Source of the DNA: Microbacterium memoriense
GTDB taxonomy: Bacteria; Actinomycetota; Actinomycetes; Actinomycetales; Microbacteriaceae
Reading direction: 5' to 3'
NCBI RefSeq assembly: GCF_025398275.1
Contig: NZ_JAODOR010000006.1
Span: 1-64,000, forward strand
Length of the DNA: 64,000 nt
Part shown: positions 61,010 to 64,000 of the stretch, piece by piece
Layout of the letters: each line of letters starts with the position of its first letter
How positions within the stretch are numbered: position 1 is the stretch's first letter
Position numbers and translations under genes: made by a program
The notes under the pieces: model-generated
Databases searched by the model: none
What the model saw: only the letters and a program-made list of their open reading frames with translations
Told to the model about the DNA's origin: nothing

Positions 61010-61015
61010 ACGCTA
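61010..61015 (-). promoter_or_regulatory. Leaderless -10 box of the S9 peptidase gene
   Basis: On the minus strand TAGCGT is followed by 6 nt (GGAGGT) and the ATG at 61003; the spacer could also act as a Shine-Dalgarno sequence. Confidence 0.55.
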
Positions 61016-61085
61016 CGCTCCGGCGGCGACGACGTCACACCGCGTCACACCGCGTCACACAGGCACGGTGGTGCTGTGGCGGTCG

Positions 61086-61258
61086 TAGAGTGATTCCATC
61101 GACGCCCGAAGCTCCGAAAGGGGACTCGAGCAGCCCGTCGGCCTTGCGCCCGGGCAGGAGCGACAGCCGAGCCCGGCACCCGCCCGCGATGACACCGCCT
61201 CCGTGCGCGTGTCCGCGGCCGCCGGCCCACCTGATCCCCCCTGACCCGAAAGCGCACC
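61086..61258 (+). promoter_or_regulatory. metF-metE promoter and ~160-nt leader
   Basis: TAGAGT (61086-61091) is the likely -10 box. The GC-rich leader contains GCCCGGGC (61149 region) able to pair with a later GCCCGGC, and GAAAG before the metF ATG. Methionine genes are often controlled by SAM, SAH or cobalamin riboswitches, but I recognise no such consensus here. Confidence 0.4.
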
Positions 61259-62218
61259 ATGCCTATCGAGACACCCGCACCCGCGGTGCCCTTCTCGTTC
61301 GAGATCTACCCACCGCGTCATCCCGAGGGGATGCCGGCGCTGCGGGAGACGATCGGGCACCTGGCCGCCGCGGGTCCACAGTTCATCTCGGTCACGTTCG
61401 GTGCGGGCGGCTCGACCACGGACCGATCCCTCGAGGTGCTCACGCACATTCTGCGCACGACGAGTGTCCCGCCGCTCGCGCACCTCACGTGCGTCGGATC
61501 CACGTATGCCGATGCGACGCACGTGATCCGCACGTTCCTCGACGCCGGCATCACCCGGTTCCTCGCACTCCGCGGCGACCCGCCGGTGGGCGCGATCGAG
61601 GGCGAACCGTTCCTCGGCGACCTGGAGAGCGCCGCCCAGCTCGTCCAACTGATCGACCGGGTGCAGGCCGAACGCGCGGCATATGCCGAACGCGACATCC
61701 CCGGAGTGCCGGGGGCGGCGAGCGTGGTCGCTCCGACCAAAGTCGAGATCTCGGTCGCGGCGTTCCCGAACGGTCACCCCCGATCCCGTCACCGCTTCGA
61801 GGACATCGACGCACTGCTGGCCAAACAGGCCGCCGGGGCCCGGTCTGCGATCACCCAACTCTTCTTCCGTGCGGAGGAGTACCTCGACTTCGTCGGCCGT
61901 GCGCGCGCGGAAGGCGTCACAATCCCGATCCTCCCGGGCATCATGCCGCTGACATCGCCGTCGCGACTGCGCCGTGTGCTGGAGCTGACGGGAGACCCGC
62001 GGCCGACGGAATTCGCCGACGCGCTCGAGCGCGCATCGGATGCCGCGACCGCCCGCAGGATCGGCATCGCCCACGCCTCGTCGCTCGCGCGAGACGTCGT
62101 CTCCGGCGGCGCCCCCGGCATCCATCTGTACGCCTTCAACAATCACGAAACGGTGTTGGCGGTCCTCCGCGACGCCGACCTTGCCCCGCACCTCACGACT
62201 CAGGAGATCTCCGCATGA
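61259..62218 (+). CDS. metF: Methylenetetrahydrofolate reductase
   Basis: MetF reduces 5,10-methylene-THF to 5-methyl-THF, the methyl donor for methionine synthase. The 319-aa TIM-barrel flavoprotein shows FSFEIYPPRHPEG with the catalytic Glu, SVTFGAGGSTTDRSLEV, LTCVGSTYADATHVI, FLALRGDPPVG and TQLFFRAEEYLDFV. It overlaps metE by ATGA, so methyl donor and acceptor enzymes are coupled. Confidence 0.95.
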   Translation: MPIETPAPAVPFSFEIYPPRHPEGMPALRETIGHLAAAGPQFISVTFGAGGSTTDRSLEVLTHILRTTSVPPLAHLTCVGSTYADATHVIRTFLDAGITRFLALRGDPPVGAIEGEPFLGDLESAAQLVQLIDRVQAERAAYAERDIPGVPGAASVVAPTKVEISVAAFPNGHPRSRHRFEDIDALLAKQAAGARSAITQLFFRAEEYLDFVGRARAEGVTIPILPGIMPLTSPSRLRRVLELTGDPRPTEFADALERASDAATARRIGIAHASSLARDVVSGGAPGIHLYAFNNHETVLAVLRDADLAPHLTTQEISA

Positions 62219-64000
62219 CCGCTGCATTCCCCTCTGGCACGATCCTCGGCTACCCCCGCATCGGGCGCCGCCGCGAACTCAAGCGCGCCGTCGAGCAGTT
62301 CTGGGCCGGCACGATCGATGAAGCTGCGCTCGAGGCGACCACGTCGGACCTGCGTCGCGCGACGCGGGAGCGCCTGGCCGCACTGGGCTTGGGACGGACG
62401 GATTCGTCCATTCCCGAATCGTTCTCGTACTACGACCAGGTCCTCGATGCGGCGCTGGCCGTCGGTGCGCTGCCGGCACGCTTCGCGACGCTCCGCGCCG
62501 AAGACGGGTCGATTCCGCTCGAGGCATATTTCACGGCCGCGCGAGGCGCGGGTGAGGCGGGACCGCTGGAGATGACCAAGTGGTTCGACACGAACTACCA
62601 CTATCTGGTCCCCGAGATCGGTCCCGAGACGGAGTTCGCGCTGTCGAGCGATCGTCTGATCCGACAGGTGGCGGAAGCGAAGGCCGATGGCTTCACGGTG
62701 CGCCCCGTGGTCGTCGGACCGGTGACGTTGCTCGCACTGGCCAAGCCGACGGAGGATGCGCCCGCGGGCTTCCGCCCGCTGGACCGGCTCGAGGACCTCC
62801 TCCCCGTGTACCGCGAGCTCGTCGCGGCTCTCCGCGCGGCTGGCGCGGAGTGGGTGCAGTTGGACGAGCACGCACTGGTGAGCGAGAGCCTCGACGTCGA
62901 TGCGGCGACCCTTGCCGCAGCCGCTGAACGCGCGTACGCCGAGTTGGGCGCGGCGGAAGACCGGCCGGCGATCCTCGTTGCCGCCGGGTACGGGCCGCTC
63001 TCCGCTGAGGGCTGGCGCGTGTTGGCGGCAGCTCCCGTCGAGGCTCTTGCGATCGACCTCCACCGCGGTGCCGTCCCCGCTCGTGTCCGAGGGCTGGAGA
63101 CGAAGACGGTCGTCGGCGGCGTGATCGACGGCCGCAACATCTGGCGCGGCGACCTGGCCGGCGCCGCGGACCGGCTCGAGGACCTGCAGGCGATCGGTGC
63201 GGCCACCATTGCCGTCGGTACGTCGACCTCGCTGCAGCACGTCCCCCACGACGCGACCGAGGAGAGCGCTCTGGACCCACGATTGGTGTCGTGGCTGGCG
63301 TTCGCCGATCAGAAAGTCGAACAGGTCGTGACCCTCGCTCGGGGACGCGCGGAGGGTCGTGCGGCGATCGCCGATGAACTTGCCGCCGCGACCGCCGCGT
63401 GGGCGGACCGTGCCGGTGCGCCGGGTGTGCGGGACGGGGGTGTGCGTTCACGCGCCGCTCGGCTCACCGCCGAGGACGCCGACCGCGGCGATCTTGCGGT
63501 GCGCGAACAGGCACAGGAGACGCTCGGCCTCCCCGTCCTGCCGACGACGACGATCGGATCGTTCCCGCAGACCGGCGAGATCCGTCGGGCTCGGGCACAG
63601 CATGGCCGCGGCGAACTGTCGACCTCGGCGTACGAGGGATTCCTGCGTGAGGAGATCTCGCGCGTCGTGACGCTGCAGGAGGACCTCGGCCTCGACGTGC
63701 TCGTGCACGGTGAAGCTGAGCGCAACGACATGGTGCAGTACTTCGCGGAGAACCTCGATGGGTTCGCCGTCACACAGCACGGGTGGGTGCAGTCCTACGG
63801 TTCGCGTGCGACGCGTCCTTCGATCCTCTGGGGTGATGTGTCCCGCCCCGCGCCCATCACGGTCGAGTGGGCTCGGTTCGCCCAGTCGCTTTCCGACAAG
63901 CACGTGAAGGGCATGCTGACGGGCCCCGTCACCATCCTCGCGTGGTCCTTCGTCCGCGACGATCAGCCTCTGGCCGAGACGGCGGATCAGGTCGCGCTGG
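62215..64000 (+). CDS. metE: Cobalamin-independent methionine synthase, 3'-truncated by the window edge
   Basis: MetE transfers the methyl of 5-methyl-THF (polyglutamate) to homocysteine, using zinc and no B12. The frame from the ATG at 62215 is open to the window end (595 codons; full-length MetE is about 750-780). The N-terminal domain starts ILGYPRIGRRRELKRAVEQFW; the C-terminal barrel begins near residue 440 with TTTIGSFPQTGEIRRAR and contains EDLGLDVLVHGEAERNDMVQYF. The zinc ligands (His, Cys, Glu, Cys) lie beyond the edge and cannot be checked. Confidence 0.95.
   Translation, partial: MTAAFPSGTILGYPRIGRRRELKRAVEQFWAGTIDEAALEATTSDLRRATRERLAALGLGRTDSSIPESFSYYDQVLDAALAVGALPARFATLRAEDGSIPLEAYFTAARGAGEAGPLEMTKWFDTNYHYLVPEIGPETEFALSSDRLIRQVAEAKADGFTVRPVVVGPVTLLALAKPTEDAPAGFRPLDRLEDLLPVYRELVAALRAAGAEWVQLDEHALVSESLDVDAATLAAAAERAYAELGAAEDRPAILVAAGYGPLSAEGWRVLAAAPVEALAIDLHRGAVPARVRGLETKTVVGGVIDGRNIWRGDLAGAADRLEDLQAIGAATIAVGTSTSLQHVPHDATEESALDPRLVSWLAFADQKVEQVVTLARGRAEGRAAIADELAAATAAWADRAGAPGVRDGGVRSRAARLTAEDADRGDLAVREQAQETLGLPVLPTTTIGSFPQTGEIRRARAQHGRGELSTSAYEGFLREEISRVVTLQEDLGLDVLVHGEAERNDMVQYFAENLDGFAVTQHGWVQSYGSRATRPSILWGDVSRPAPITVEWARFAQSLSDKHVKGMLTGPVTILAWSFVRDDQPLAETADQVAL

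Overview
The window is about 64 kb of dense, high-GC chromosome. It looks like an actinobacterium of the family Microbacteriaceae, and Microbacterium-like is my best guess. The evidence is an alanine-rich proteome, DUF5302 and DUF3046 proteins, a ClgR-type regulator, and the conserved actinobacterial block dapA-rnj, ftsK, pgsA-cinA-clgR-DUF3046-recA-recX-miaB-miaA-dapF-hflX. Many genes also carry a TANNNT -10 hexamer only 6 or 7 nt before the start codon, which is the actinobacterial leaderless-mRNA pattern. The genus is inferred from gene content and was not tested by a search. I found no rRNA, tRNA, CRISPR array, transposase, integrase or prophage gene.

Layout. 1-6.6 kb: the infB (cut at the left edge)-rbfA-truB-ribF translation/cofactor block, interrupted by mutY on the opposite strand and by two small membrane proteins. 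6.6-13.2 kb: deoC, a glycerophosphodiester phosphodiesterase, a copper module (CsoR-like operator, copZ, copA) and a SNF2-type helicase. 13.3-17.9 kb: pfkA, a DUF559/Vsr-like nuclease gene bracketed by a pair of 92-bp inverted repeats, and oligopeptidase B. 18-24.9 kb: phosphate transporter, metallophosphoesterase, aspA, a DUF4190 protein, FAH-family hydrolase, FKBP and YceI. 24.8-32.1 kb: EamA transporter, an MFS-like remnant, rpsO, an acyltransferase, a CEOS/alanine-dehydrogenase-like enzyme, a CE1758/CE1759 flavin pair, and a DUF5302-small protein-amidotransferase operon. 32.1-36.6 kb: pnp with a long structured leader, a degenerate aldo-keto reductase and a histidine phosphatase. 36.6-46.6 kb: a low-GC islet, then dapB, OsmC, thioredoxin-like, thyA-folA, a second DUF559 gene with its own flanking palindromes, dapA-rnj and a GNAT. 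46.6-64 kb: ftsK, pgsA-cinA-clgR-DUF3046, recA-recX, miaB-miaA, dapF, rsmC-like, hflX, an S9 peptidase, and metF-metE (cut at the right edge).

How the genes fit together. Lysine/peptidoglycan precursor synthesis is represented by dapB, dapA and dapF. One-carbon and thymidylate metabolism is represented by thyA-folA and metF-metE. RNA decay is represented by pnp and rnj, DNA repair by recA, recX and mutY, and tRNA modification by truB, miaB and miaA. Operons are compact, and nine gene pairs overlap through ATGA or GTGA.

The most unusual signal is at two loci, 14374-15725 and 42150-43262. At each, a wHTH plus DUF559 (Vsr-like nuclease fold) gene is bracketed by two palindromic elements. The elements of a pair match each other, but the two pairs do not match. 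At the first locus the two 92-bp elements align without gaps as inverted repeats (68 of 92 positions by my hand count) and carry GTCCCACTT boxes spaced exactly 21 bp apart. I could not test whether these are mobile cassettes, addiction or defence modules, or operator clusters.
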